A stretch of DNA of 64,000 bases from Glandiceps talaboti (lineage: Eukaryota; Hemichordata; Enteropneusta; Spengelidae): positions 20,406,740-20,470,739 of the forward strand of contig NC_135561.1 in the NCBI RefSeq assembly GCF_964340395.1. The letters run 5' to 3'. Below are positions 1 to 14,018 of the stretch, one piece after another. The notes below the pieces were generated by a model, which saw only the letters and a list, made by a program, of their open reading frames with translations, searched no databases and was not told the DNA's origin. The position numbers and the translations under genes are program-made. How positions within the stretch are numbered: the first letter of the stretch is position 1; every line of letters begins with the position of its first letter.

Positions 1-3000
1 TTTCACAATTGTGTATTTTTGTAGTTTTCTTTATTTTCAGTCATTCTAAATGAACATACTATATTTAAAAAGTACAATTTGTGTAGTACCAGTGTTTGTT
101 ATTTCTTGCGTTGTTAATACATTTTGGTCTTTATGTTCAATTTGTTTAAAAGTGAAAAAAACATGTTCACATTCTGTTCTGTCTCAAAACCTGCCAGTTG
201 AAACTTTAATTTCTAACTATGAACTATGACATCCTATGAGTTATTCCATTACATTTTACAATAAAGTTTGGCTTTACTAGTAATTACTTGGCATGTTCTA
301 CCCTTTATATTTCGTTTAAAGCTTGATTACTGACAACATGATCTTAAGTTTGTACATTGAACTGTACCTTGTTTTTAGTAAAAGATATATTTTCATATGT
401 AGATATAAATTAGCTTAAACTTGAATCTTTTGAATTTCACACTATGTAACACGGACACATATTACTCCTACAGACAAGTATTCAGATGAGTATTATACAT
501 TTGTAGATTTTGTTACAGCCCTCTGTGAATTGTTTGAATTCAGCTGTGTTTTCATTTCAATGTTACAAAAATATAGATATCATCTTTGAAATGACATGAA
601 AGGCAGTATTATAGGTCCATTTTTTTGCACATTACATGTACATGTATTATTACCACTGTACGAAACATAAGACGATTTTAGGTGATACAGGACATTAATA
701 ATTTATTTGGATAGGGCCCTTCCTCTATTATCTTCTTTGTTTTATTTCTGTACCATTACCAGTCATCTCACAGTTACGTATCGTTTTGAGTGCAAATTAA
801 TCTCACTTCATCTTTAAAATTAATTTATTTAATATTTGAATATGTTACGACCACAAACTAACTTTATCTTTGACCTGGAAAAGTCATTTTTACTAATTCT
901 GCATACTGTGACATCTCAAATATAGTTAATAAAAAAATTGGCAAATTTGGCTCAGAAGATGCCTTCTGTACAATGAGACAAGGAATTCTTGGAAACGAAC
1001 AAACTTTGGAGCTCCAAATCTATTTACGGATGATCGCACGATGTCACAAAAGTTCAATAAAGTATAACCTCGTTCGTTTGTGAGGGGCGGGTCTGGCATC
1101 AATGCGATTGCTGAACTTCATTCTTGCACTTCTAACCAAAGTTCGAAAACCTTCAATGATAATTTCTATATTTATACTAAGATGTTCATAAGTTGATTAA
1201 AATTTACTTCTTATGTGATATACAACTGCTAGATTTCCAATATAGTATTTAATGTGTTGTCCTAAATGGATAAAGTTTATTTATTGAGCTTGTGGGATAT
1301 TTTATGCGATTGTCCCTTAATCCTTGTACAAACAATGCTGATGATATCGTTTCAACAGATTTGTAACTCCTATTTTGTGTTTGAAAATGACCTCTTCTAT
1401 TAAGTTCTAAGCTTTCCATTTTTTTTATAACTCTATAAGGGGTCGTGTGATGCAGAATACTATCGGTGAAACGTAGACCAAAGCTAATTGTAAGCAAAAT
1501 GAAATATAGCTACAATAAATCGCCTTTGTAATATTAATAGTCTGGCTGATAATGACTATTATAATTATTTCATTTTTCTTTTATTAGTTTTATCATCTAA
1601 CTTTATTCATATTTTCTGTGTTTGTGTTTACATTGTTACACAATCATCACAACCATTGTTTCAATTCCAGATGACAATGCTAATTCTTTATAATCTTACG
1701 AAATGATATTTAAAATTATCAATACTTTTGTTTGGATATCAGGGGCAGGTAAATGTTGCGAAGTACTTTAGCTTCTCTCATTTTGTTTTCAATTTCTACA
1801 AAAATATATGGTATATTTGTTTAGATTTCATTTGATTAATTTTTTATTCAATTTTGATTCCATTTTGTGAGGGTGATTTAATCATTTTTTATCTTATAAT
1901 TCCTTATTCCCCATAAAACACGTGCACAAGAACTAAGCATTTATCAACCATGCAGTGCCTGCTTTTTAAATGAAAATTATTTGGTTTCCATAGAATCAGT
2001 GAGAATTTAAATCCTTTTAAAGTTTTGTCATCCAATTTTATGATAGCCTTCTTGACATGTCATTTGTTTCGAACAGAATTTTTACCGTATGTAATTCCTG
2101 TTATATCAGGCTAACCATTAAGTTTGACTAATTATTTGAGTCACTACATAAATGATTGCGGGCTAGATTGAATTGGAAGGCGATTGTCATGTCATTGTGG
2201 TAAATTGACACAAACAAGTGACGATGATGTTACTTTCAAACTATATCAGTGTTGAAAGGGGTGTTTGATTAATTTATCTTTCTGCACTGTTAATAATTAT
2301 TATAATATTTATAGAATTGAATCAGAAAGTTTGAAGATGGAAATGTGTTAAAAAAGAACAATATGATAAGAAAGAGATTGGCTGTTTAGTTTAGTGATGA
2401 GAATGATGAGGGATTGGACATTCCATAATACTTGCATGTCCTTGTCGACCCTCAGTATAAGTACACTTTAATCTTGTGTTCCTCCTAAGTTAACATCTTG
2501 ATATCAGTATGGTATGCGAGAATAATATGCACACATTAGTATACAGCGATACATTGGTATTAGAAGTACACAATGATCCAGTGATATAAGTAGTAACTTT
2601 TGCAACATTGTTGGTTAGATGCCTAAAGATCATTATACCTATACTATAGGGTGGAGGTTTCAGGCAAGATGCAATTGTTAACATTTATTGCCTTGATTTC
2701 TCTGTTGCATAACTACAAAACAGAAATATGAGTTATCTATCGGACTGTCTTTGATGATATTAAAAGGTCCATTGTAGCCTATGTAATTTGTCATTTCAAG
2801 ACCTTGCCAAAGACATATTACTTGCATGGGAGATTGATAAACCGTGTATATGCTAATTATGCTAATTACTAATTAATTAAGAATCTTTTATACATTTTAC
2901 ATGAAAAGTGTTTGATGATAAGCACGCTAAATTTATTTTCCATTGTACTGCAAATCAAATGAAATATAACCTGCATACATTTGTGTTAAAATGTTATCAA

Positions 3001-3336
3001 ATTTGAATATGCTGATTACAATTTTTCATAATTTACATATTAATTATGCTGATGAGAGATGATGAATCATCATATGATGGTCCAAGTATGCTTTTTCACC
3101 CTCAGACATATCCATAGACATGTTACTTGCCAGGTTTTATTGCGAAAACAGCATTTTAAGAATATAATATTTCGCTAATTATGCTAATTAACAAAAACCA
3201 TATTTTCACCATGTTCCACCACTTAGATTTTTCTAGACTTTTGATATGTTGTTCAGCATAAAATTCTGAACAAGATGCACTAAAAATTATTTCTGTTGCA
3301 ATTATGTTTGGGTCAAACCTTATTTTGACTGGACTA

Positions 3337-3480
3337 ATAATGTATGGTACTACATTGACGATAATGTATGATACCACATTGACCATAATGTATGGTACCA
3401 CATTGACCATAATGTATGGTACCACATCGACCATAATGTATGATACCACATTGACCATAATGTATGATACCACATTGACA
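3337..3480. repeat. 24-bp minisatellite, 6 copies
   Basis: Six 24-bp units of the type ATAATGTATGRTACC + ACATTGACC. Because 24 is a multiple of 3, both strands read through as short repetitive ORFs, which are not genes. Confidence 0.93.
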
Positions 3481-3637
3481 ATATATGACATATCTACATT
3501 GGGATAGATGGCATATACAACCTATTTTATTGTAGCAATAATTATGATAAAACTAGGTTAACGTTGCTAGGTAACCGTTTATTTCTTATTGGAGGCAGCT
3601 CTGAGTTATCATTCATAACACAGTAAATGCAGTCATC

Positions 3638-3718
3638 AAACTGTACCATCATCAAATAAATCAATTTGTACAATACAAATACTAAAACTGTACCATCCTC
3701 AAATAAATCAATTTGTAC
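3638..3718. repeat. 34-bp direct repeat, two copies
   Basis: AAACTGTACCATCATC plus AAATAAATCAATTTGTAC at 3638-3671 recurs at 3685-3718 with one mismatch. Confidence 0.85.
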
Positions 3719-4537
3719 GTTCCAATTCCCTGTATTTGGGTCATGGCACACATAGAATCTTGTCAGTGTCACAGGATACTTATAAATAGTAATCTCTCCC
3801 CCCTGGCAATGGCTTAACTCATGTTTTCATACATTAACCTTTCACACTGGCCTACTTTTTCACTGTATGTCTAATACATTATACAATTGTATCTTTTTCT
3901 CAGCATTTTTATCTCTTGATTAAATTCAAATTTGGTATTCTAAACAGATAAAGCATCTCAGAAAATATTATAAAGCTATGCTGTACGTATGAAAGATTTT
4001 CGTTTGTTGATTATATTACATATGTAATATCTAAAATTGTACGACATGTGATGCATCCATCCAATATCTGGGCTATGATCATATTTTATAGATCCACATA
4101 AACATATGAAAACATATTTTCATTTTGCAATATTTTTCAGGTGTATTTCAATGCATCTTTTGTCACCTTTACATTGCCATGGTTGTTATATTTGTAATTT
4201 TGTTACTTTCATCTCCATTTGCACCAAGACACGGTATATTACACTTTTTAATGAACACAAAATACTAATATTATAATTTGATAGGTGTTTACGTTATGCA
4301 TGCATATGTAACCCCCAAGTGTGGTTCATTTTAGGACTACGGTTAAAATTTCAAGAGGCAGATACCCTAACTCATGGTGGTTATCTTTTTATCAAATGAG
4401 GGGGTTAGGGAAGGAAAGGGAAGAGAAAACGAGGTACTCCGAACAGTAACTGATATTTAGATGCAACACATACATAAACACACCAAAATAATAAAACAGA
4501 TTGGTTGTAAATCTCTCCCAAGTATTGTATATAACTA

Positions 4538-4615
4538 GTCGCTGTCAGTGCAATAAGGTTGTATCTGCTATATACAATTGTATACCAGATACTACATTTT
4601 AGCACTGACAGCGAC
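4538..4615. repeat. Short palindromic hairpin element (about 78 bp)
   Basis: Perfect 14-bp arms, GTCGCTGTCAGTGC (4538-4551) and GCACTGACAGCGAC (4602-4615), surround a partly self-complementary middle centred on TATACAATTGTATA (about 4571-4584). It could be a tiny MITE remnant or a hairpin-forming site. A structural RNA gene is less likely because the loop region is low complexity. Confidence 0.75.
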
Positions 4616-5268
4616 AGACAATAATTGTATGTAACATATATGTAAGTGGTCCAGTGCTTTTATGGAATGAGGCTGCCATGGGAATGGGGTGTGGGGGAGG
4701 GGAGAAGAGATATTTGGAACTGTAGCAAACATTTGGACAGACAGCAGCAACTACCAACAAAAAGTACCGGTAGGATAAATTCAACCAATAGCACTTTATC
4801 AGCTTTGTGGTTAGAAGTACTATATAGTTCATGATTAAGTAGGCTACTATGTGACTGTGCTAGGTGAAACCCAAGTACCACTTATATTGTATACCACTCA
4901 ACGCAATGAGAGGGAATACAGATTGTTCCGCTGACCAATTGTGCGGAGAAGCTTGGTTAACATAATGATTGCAAGGTTGAAAGGCCAGGCAGCTTTTAGT
5001 ACTCAAACTGTCAGAGTGGTTGATGGAAACAAGTCTGTCACCTCATTTTGCTATACAAAGAGAAGGTCTGAAACCATAAAATGCTTTATCAATTGTCAAA
5101 CTGTGTGACAACCAGCTTAATAAAACTTAAAATGGATGGGTAGAGTGCAAAACTACATATAGCTAGGTTTATTGACAAAAAACATGGACTTTGTTTGATG
5201 GGGACGGTAAAGGCCCACTGTACTACAAAAATGTGGAAATAATGACCAGGCGGGTTTTTCGGTATGAT

Positions 5269-5287
5269 GGGGGGGGGGGGGGGGGGG
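5269..5287 (+). repeat. G19 homopolymer
   Basis: Nineteen consecutive G. Other long G runs occur at 37451-37463 and about 54440-54453. Confidence 0.95.
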
Positions 5288-7280
5288 TTTAAAGTTGATA
5301 TGAATTGGTACAATTTGAAGCCAAACTATAAGTAACATGTCTGTGACAAAACCGTCAGTGTGTGATGGTAGTCAAAGGGGTATCAAAAACCACAAAGTTG
5401 AAATCAATATGAAAGCAGTTGCCATAAAGGGGGAACCCCAAGCCATGAAGTTAACAGCAGACAAGTCAAACTGTGATAAAAAGCTGTCAAACCTATGACA
5501 TTAGGGAGGTACTCAAAAAACCACAAAAGTACACAGCTGCTTATATAAAGACTATAATAAATCACCTACACTGCTACTCTGTATACACATTTTGTTTTAC
5601 AATTTTAACAATTATGTCAACAACAAAAAATAATAGCTTTTCTCCAGGGTACTGTCAGCTGAAATGTTAAGTGTTTGTTGATTCTAGAACAACTCAAACA
5701 TTGAACTATATAGTTCTCTCCTGGGTGCTATATATATACAGTTAGTTAAAATGTGAATTATTGTTGACTTTTCATAAAGTCACCCCTGGACTAGAGATTA
5801 TTTTCTCTGTATTACCACCTTGTTTGTCTTTTTTGACTCTCTAACAATGATATATTCAACATATACTATTGGTGAATTCTTATTTTAAAAAATAAACAGA
5901 AAAGACAGCTACTGCAGAATATGTCTGTCTGAGTTAAAAGTATTAGTGAATATTTTGCATACATTTACTAAGGAATGTATACATATGTGTGGTACAACTG
6001 ATCAAAACAAATCTCCAATTACAGAAATTTCAGAATGTTTGAGATATTTTTGAACTAAAAATGTTTGATAAATCACTGAAAATTTCATCTTCTGTCATCT
6101 TCAATAATTGAGCCATAAAGTGAGCACAAATTTTGATATACCAACCAAATTTGTTAACAACAGTTTTGGCGGGGAAAATGGCTTTCCAAGATGGCGTACT
6201 ATGATTAGTGTGTAGTGTAACTGTCAGCGAGCTTCTAGAATTACATCATAAAGAGAACAAAACAAGGGACTTTTACAGCACACACTATCTTCTTCCATCC
6301 TGAGGTTACTAAATATTTCACACTCTCTATAAATAGTAATTATGTTTGTCATCCTCAGCAGGATAAAAAGAACAATTGGTCACATAAATTGTGAGACATC
6401 CACAAAGAAAAGAATATTTCGTCAAAAAATAAACCGAGATCATCTATAGATTGCCAGCTTCTCAAAAAATCCACTACACGTTACAATGATTCATATTTTT
6501 TGAGGCGTTAACAATTTTTAATGTTTTTTGTTTATATTTTTCTTACTGCTTGGTTAGTTTTTGTTGAGTTTAGATTTTTTTTTGCTTCATCTAAAATCTT
6601 AGAATTGTTATCAAGGATTCGTGAATTGATAGAAGTAAACGCCACGCCTGAATGCCGAAACATATGGAAAGAAAGATGGCTGTACAACAGAGCCATCTAT
6701 TGTGTAAATGTCACATGGTTACTGGCCTGATTTTCTCGGGCCACAAGTAGGACATAGAAATCTCAATAACCGGGGCACTCTTCGACAAGCATGCCTGCAC
6801 TCCCAGGGTCTAATTGGCAAAATGCCAACACCAGACTTGGTCAGATTTCTGCAGGCAATGATCGACATATCCACATGCATCATTAAACCTTCCCAATGTT
6901 TTTTTAATATTTTTTTTCAACCATGGAACATCAATATTTCCTAAAATGACATATACAAAAACACTTTTACAATTTTCATAGATACACTTTCTGAGTGACT
7001 GACACGTATACACATTACATGTACATACACATTACAGTTTTGATCACTGGATGGGGACGTGACATCAACAGCCTGTACATGTTTACAACTGCCATCTGTG
7101 CACACAGTGTGATGTGACAAGAAAACTAAGTGCAACAGATATATAGGGGCCGTGTGTGTTAAAACATGGCTGTGCAACAGGTACAATTTTTGACCTGTTT
7201 ATAGGTACATTTATTTTACTTAAAATGTCATACTTGTCCTATCTGGCCTAAAAATGTCACAACTAAACAATACCTCTCTA

Positions 7281-7480
7281 CTCCCCCCCCCCCCACACAC
7301 ACACACAGACAAATGTACAGACAGACAGACAGATAGACAGACAGACAGACAGACAGGCAGGCAGGCAGGCAGGCAGGCATACATACATACATGCATGCAT
7401 GCATGCATACATACATACATACATACATACATACATACATACATACATACATACATACATACATACATACATACATACAT

Positions 7481-7527
<47 letters not shown>
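7281..7527. repeat. Compound tetranucleotide microsatellite
   Basis: C-run and (AC)n, then (ACAG)n, (GCAG)n, (CATA)n, (CATG)n, (CATA)n and (CAGA)n in successive homogeneous blocks. Long ORFs over it on both strands are artefacts. Confidence 0.97.
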
Positions 7528-7528
<1 letters not shown>

Positions 7529-9234
7529 TACCCCACTCCTACCCCTCCACACAGACATCTTAAACCATACTACTACCCCACCCTTTCTCAGTTCAAATCA
7601 TTTGAATGAAGTGTTATTGGCCATTCTTAGATGCGTATACATGTATCTATTAAATCACAGAGGTAGATCCATGATTAGAGAATTATTCAATACCTAAAAG
7701 CCTGACACAGAACCCATTAATTTTACAGTAAATCCCCCATCAACTTTATTTTCTATATCACCTCTATGTCTTAAACTAGCTAGCTGGGATTATATAGTGC
7801 ATTTTCTGCACATACCAATTAAATTGCCAAACCGTTATAAATGTCCACTTCTGAACTTTCTACCATCAATTCCTTACATCAGACTTTCTGTCTCACTTTT
7901 TTGTCAAAGTGTGGCTTACATGTGTATAGCAGAGCAAACACAAAATCAGAGTTGCTAAGACTGTACCTGCAGCGTTCTCTGGTGGGGTGGGTGGGTAGGT
8001 GGGGGTGGGGGATAATATACAAAATGTTAATGTAACACATGCTTCCGTAACCCTAGAACAAGTGAAATTAAATTACACAATACCCGAGTTGTTGAAAGGA
8101 AAGGATAATAAAATTGATGACTTGGCATTTTTCAGCCTAGTAGCATATTGACTTACTGTCAAGAAAAATTTACTCTTTTAATAGCTGTCACTTTCCTTAG
8201 TAAGACTTTCCACGATACCTGAAATTCATTTTGAAGTGAAAATCACATGTATGTGAAATCCAAGCCATTTCTATATTAAGTAACCACCATTAATGGCATA
8301 TTGTGGAATGCCTTGCTCACCTTATAATTTAAACAAACCAGATGGCAGATTAAAACGTTTCAATATAGTATGTAATGATTAGGGGTTTATTCAAATGTCA
8401 GTCACAAATAATAAATCTACACAGTTTCTATATATGTACGGTTATTGTCTCATTTCAATACAACATACTATACAATTGTTAATACCTTGTTGATTTGAAT
8501 TCTCATACTATGGCTTGACTACAAATTATGAGATTGTCTAAATTCAGTACTGTATTTTAAAACTGACCTTTAGGGAAGGGGTACAGTTTGAAAACTGACA
8601 TAACGAGTAAATTGGGGGAGGGGAGGAAATACTGATGTTTTGATTACTGTATTTAATAATTCGTGATCTAGATATTCCAATGTGATGATGATGACAATAT
8701 TAGACATAACATACATGTATCACTTAAATGTAGGGCAATGTATGCCGGCTGGTAATACGGCTGATGCAATGTCAATCCATTACTGTCAATCTCTTTTATA
8801 CATATCCATATAAGGAAATAGGGGCGGGCACCTTTCTCATTCCTGAATTACCATCTAACACCGTTTATGAGGTTACTAATTAAATTTTGATGGAATAATT
8901 CAAATTTACGTTGATTAGTTGTAATTCAGGTCTGCTATACATAATGTTGGTAACGATAATTCAGAGAGCAGTATTAGATAAAATAAAATGAACACAATAT
9001 GCTAATGCTAACAATATGTAAATTAGGGTTTGTGTACGGGTTCAATAGTTAAAGAACTGAGAAGTAGGTTATATATAAAAGATTTAGGTCGTATACCAAC
9101 TGTAGTAATATGTCTGCCTGTCAACTTAATAACCCTTAACATGACGTTTATGTTGACGCAAGCAAAAATTGTCTTTTTTTATCTCTCAATTTCTACAAAT
9201 ATGGCTGACAGTTACATTGGTAAAGAATATGTGC

Positions 9235-9597
9235 ATCAAATTACACCAAAATCAATCAGAAATTGATTTAAAATACCTCTAAAATGCAGAAATTCACACC
9301 CTAAAATGTTAGCGGGGAAACATTAGCATCAAATTACACACATTCAAAATCTGATATTAATCAAAGATTAGCTGTAAAATGTAAAAGAAATTCCATACCT
9401 AAAATTCTGGTGGAAGACATTCAATTACAAAGAAATGAATCTGAAATTCAGAAGAAGAAACCTCCCTGGGAAATGTCAAATTCACACTTAACATTTTTTA
9501 GTGGGAAAAGTTTCTATCAAATCATACCAAAAATTCATCTAAAAAACTCTGGAAAATGACAAAATTCACACCCAAAATTTTGGCGGGAAAAATTGCT
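9235..9597. repeat. Degenerate ~93-bp tandem repeat, 4 units
   Basis: Units start at about 9235, 9328, 9423 and 9516, each near ATCAAATTACACC-like sequence. They run through AAATTCACACC and finish with a TTnGCGGGAAAA-like motif. Identity between units is moderate. A similar GGCGGGGAAAATGG tail is at about 6170 and a GGCGGGAAAATA tail at about 51617, hinting at a dispersed family. Confidence 0.65.
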
Positions 9598-10522
9598 AGA
9601 TTGTATGACACTCAGGTTTCAAACCACAAATTGATATAGTATCAGATATCACTCAACTCTCAGACACATATTCTAAGACAAGACACATTTCTCAATGTTA
9701 ACAGCTGATAGTTTGAGAAGCAGTTTAAACCCAAACGTTTTGTGAAAATTGCTAAATAGAAATACTGAAACGATAAAAATGGCAGTCTCAGCTTCTTTAG
9801 ACCGATGTGTTCATAATACAAAATCAACCAATACAGAGAATTGAAAATTGTTGACAACAGAAAAGTGTATTTTACATTTTGCTTTACTTTCTCTTTCACT
9901 TCATCAGCAGTATGTGTGTATATTTGGAACTGATCTTACAGTCTGTGGTGTAATTCCCTAAAATACCTGCCGAATTGAAAACTGGGAAATACCAATTCTA
10001 CCAGTTAGTTTTATTATTACCTACAGGTACATTATTAGAGCAAAGAATGTTCAAATTTCCATTTCAGATAGTTAGGTCATGGCATGAATGTACTATAAAT
10101 AACCTATGGCTCATATAAATGGCAGGTTAAAGCTTTTGTCAGATATGTAAATTATAAATAATTCTATGTACAGGTAGTACAGTATTTTTGATTGGACTGT
10201 GTTGACCACAATCAGCCAATCAGCTGGCTTGTTGTATAAACTTCAGGTGGATTTGAGCTTTTTATGAGATATGTAAATTATTACATACAACACTTGTGGT
10301 ATAGTCTTGTTCATTGGACAGTATAGAAATACAATTAGCCAATCATATAATAGTACAAATACATGTAACTTCTGGAAAAATCAATAAACATTTCCGACAT
10401 TTTTTTCGTATTTTGTGCAATTTTCTTTTTCATTATATTTTGATATATTTTTTTTGCAAACTGGAGACAATACAAGACGTTTGGTGAGGAGTGCTACCTG
10501 ACTTGAAATAACACAACAACCC

Positions 10523-10556
10523 CTCCCCCCCCCCTCCCTCCCTCCCTCCCCCTTCC
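10523..10556. repeat. C-rich / (CCCT)n tract
   Basis: Runs of C interspersed with single T. Confidence 0.9.
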
Positions 10557-10912
10557 CCAATTTATCCTAGGTTGGTTTCCAAACCCTAAAATCATATCAC
10601 CTCCTCTAGATATGGCTCGGGCCTGACACCTTTGTTTGTATCTCTACACGTCTATCAGCATGAGGGTGGGGGTATGCTTTAAAGTGTATTGTCTACACCG
10701 GATATGAAATACAAGCCACAGGTGGACATATCCTATATCTGTGCATACATGTATGGTGGTATGTACCTGGTATGTACATAATATGGCTGCGGTCCTATTT
10801 CTCTGATGCCCACTCCATTGTTATGGTCTGGAGTATTAAGTGTGCTGATGTTGACGGTGTATCGATTTCACTACCTTGTAACAAATACAGTGTTTACCAC
10901 AATTTCTTTTAT

Positions 10913-11090
10913 TGAGGGACTATTAGTTTGTTGAGGGAGGTCTTGCTGAAGTTGTTGAGCAATTATTAGTTTGTTGAATGACTATTCGTGTGTTGAGCAA
11001 CTATTTGTTTGTTAGTTCACTGAGTGACTATTTGTTTGTTAGTTTGTTGAATGACTATTAGTTTCTCAGTTCATTGGGCACCTACATGTA
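10913..11090. repeat. Degenerate minisatellite (GACTATTAGTTTGTTG-like)
   Basis: Irregular repetition of TTGAGTGACTATTTGTTTGT-like segments with spacing of roughly 25-45 bp. The copies are worn. Confidence 0.6.
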
Positions 11091-12090
11091 TTAGGTTGCT
11101 GTACAGTTACCAACAGTTACCTTGTTGAGCAATAATTCAGAGTATAGCTTAGTCTACAGTATATATCCATGGTTTGAAATCTCTCTGAACAAGGTGAACA
11201 GAGATCTTGAAATTCAAAGCCACAGTCTGACTTGGTATATGTACTACAATGTCCATCAAATGACATCACCACCAAGACTACTAAAGTCACAGTACTTTGT
11301 AAGCATTCAGTAATTCATTGTACAAACATAATACTTGGATGATATACAAAACTCTGGTCATGGCCATACTTAAACTTACACTAACACTACATGTATTTTA
11401 TCTTTTCTCAAGCTAGTTGAAGATTTGATAGCATTTCTAGTGTTGTAGCCTCTATATATATAACTTCCAATTACATGTAAAGACTGTCTCAGTAAATTAT
11501 TGGAATCTTTCCTCAAGTCTCATTATGAAACAGTTTTAGGAATTTCACGACATTTGTAGAATGATCAAGTATATACCTTCAAGTTACAAATGGACTTTAA
11601 TTACAGCATTTGGAATTTCCAAAATTTGGACTTTTAATTAAAATATTTTGTCATTTCATGGGAATATGTCATCAGCAAAGAAAACGTATCCATAAATAAC
11701 ATATTGGTACATTTTAATGTACTTCTGACTCGATATCCATTCCCCTTCCTGAGACCAGGAATTTAACCGTGGGCAAAAACACAACATTGAATCTATATTC
11801 ATAATGGCGATATATCCGGACAGTGAAACGGTTGCATTTCTATGGACAAGAGACATTTGTGCCACAATCTGAGTATAATGACTGTATAGAATAAACGATC
11901 ACATGATTTATGCAAGTTACAAAGGATTTCGTCATAGACATGTTGGCAACGAGATGTTTGCCATAAAAAAAAGTACAGTGTGCAAAGATGAACTAGTTAA
12001 GGGACCTACGCTTTATTTCCTACTTACAAGATATTTTTAAAAATTAATTTCAGATTAAGATTAACATTTTAAGTATCAAAATCAAAATTG

Positions 12091-12360
12091 TAGAGGGCAT
12101 TGAAAAAGTTGATCCAAAACAAAAGAATAATCTTATCTATTAATGGTACTGTTCCACTGATAAGATAACACTAATGACAGAACCTGGGATTCAAACATGG
12201 GAGGTTTAAAAGGCCAATGTCAGATTAGGCTTAAGGTTTGGTCTGCTAGAGCTGTACAAAAAGTTGATCCTGAACGCATGATAATTTTATCCTAATAACT
12301 CAACTGATACTAATCCAAACCATGGGAATCAAACATTGGGGGTTTAAAGGCAAATAATGC
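12091..12360. repeat. Diverged tandem duplication (~130-150 bp)
   Basis: TAGAGGGCATTG ... AAAAAGTTGATCC at 12091 and TAGAGCTGTAC ... AAAAAGTTGATCC at 12247 start two copies. Both continue through a TTATC-rich middle to GGGATTCAAACATGGGAGG / GGGAATCAAACATTGGGGG and GTTTAAA-AGGC. Confidence 0.7.
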
Positions 12361-13939
12361 TAGTCATTTCATTGTCATTCTATTCTCCTTAGGTGTCTTT
12401 TCCCAATGATATTAAATCTTTAAACTTGTTTAGTTCAACTTGTACTTATTTGAGTACAAACAAATATCCCTCTGGTAGAGCGGGGATTAATTGTGGAGTC
12501 TTGCTGGCAAGTCTTATTTCCACATGTCCATGTAGCTCTTTATCATCATAGAAAACTTAAATCAACGCAGAGATTATAAAATTCAAGAAACTGCTGATGT
12601 TATTTCACCCTTTGTGACAATCTACAACTGTATACATTCAAATTTTTACATCACAGATTCAATACACACCTTTGAATGACTTGCAAATAAGCAAAATATA
12701 CTTGATGGCCACTGTGTAAAGTTTTGAGACAACCCCTTAGGTGTCAAATTATCACATGATACACTTTTTATTGAGGTATTGATGTGATGTGACCTACTTC
12801 TGGATTCACCTTCTCACCTCTACACAAACTCGACTACATTACAATGCATGTGTACATTTGCCAAGTTTTATTTGTGTCAGCGGTGTGCTGTGTACTCAAG
12901 TGTTTGAACATTTGAATGAAACCCACATGGGCGCTCCAAAATATTCTGAAGTGTTTTTCAAGTCCCTCAGTTCACATATCTGTACATTTTCACTGAGTGT
13001 TTTCTATAAAATGCCAGACATACCATTAGCACCACTTTCACTTCTATTTTATGTTGTTAACAGATCAACGACAGGGAGTTCAACTATTCCTATTTTCTAG
13101 CCTGTCTACTTGCTGGATCTGTGATTTCGTTACACTTGTGGATTATGAATCTAAGACTAAAGAGAATGAGTGTCTATAAGCAGAATCACAGATACGACCT
13201 GTAGACACCTGGCTATATATTTTCAATTCCATCTTGAAATCAGATCTCAGATAAACCATTATTTGTGACCCAAATTTGATTTTCTGTGTGATTTATTTTC
13301 TGATCACTGTGAACTACAACCTCCTCATCGCCAGAGTATATGTGCTGATCACATCACCACTGGCTTGAACCCCTACTGGCCTTCAGGTAATTGTTACCAA
13401 CTGTTGAGGATTTACTGAAACTTGAATACAACAATGGACACCTTCTTGGTTGTATAATTGTTCACAGTGAAGTCCCAAATGTAGTCAATCATAATCCATC
13501 ATGTAAACCACACACCTCTTTACAGTTCTATCAAAAACATGCTCCCTTCATATTTCATTGTGTCACCAAAAATATGTGCTCCGGCTTTTGAGAATGTCAT
13601 AATTTGTCAAATTATGTATTTTAAAAGGACATAGGTCGACTTTTAAGACACTATTGTTATCTATATATGCCATAATTGCATAAAACTCCTCATTTTTTCA
13701 ATGTGTGCCATGGAATGAAATCTTCATGTATGGGTTTATTCATGTCAGGTTAAATCTCTCTATGTTTCTGATCTGTCAACACATATTTAGTCAGGATGCC
13801 AGATTGGGCGCACCCAAAAATTCATTCATTCGGTTTGTCTAACTGTTATATGCTGCTGTTCTAACAGTGACAGTTACGTATGTGATATGATTATAATCTT
13901 GTTTTATTCCAACTTGTAGTTCTTTGTGTACAAACAAAT

Positions 13940-14018
13940 ACCCCCACCCCACCCCATCCCTCTACCCCACCCCCACTCCCACCCCCACTCCACCCTACCC
14001 CACCCCCACTCCATCCCA
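13940..14018. repeat. C-rich low-complexity tract
   Basis: Alternating ACCCC, CTACCCC and ACTCC blocks, ending about 320 bp before the zinc-finger exon boundary, on its 3' (intron 4) side. Confidence 0.9.

Noticed and set aside
3046-3080. CTGATGA at 3050 and CTGATGA at 1337 as hammerhead candidates
   Set aside because: No GAAA at a suitable distance and no paired stems.
7220-7697. Overlapping ORFs of 64-147 codons on both strands
   Set aside because: They are translations of (ACAG)n/(ACAT)n microsatellite. Similar ORFs at 32500-33157, 41852-42229, 45110-45795, 47000-47418, 50032-51045, 54026-54301, 55701-56568, 57146-57462, 60592-60885 and 61058-61282 were rejected for the same reason.
11640-11685. 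Minus-strand CTGATGA followed by GAAA (hammerhead-like)
   Set aside because: The bases needed for stem II use up the G of GAAA, and no GTH site or stem I pairing is visible.
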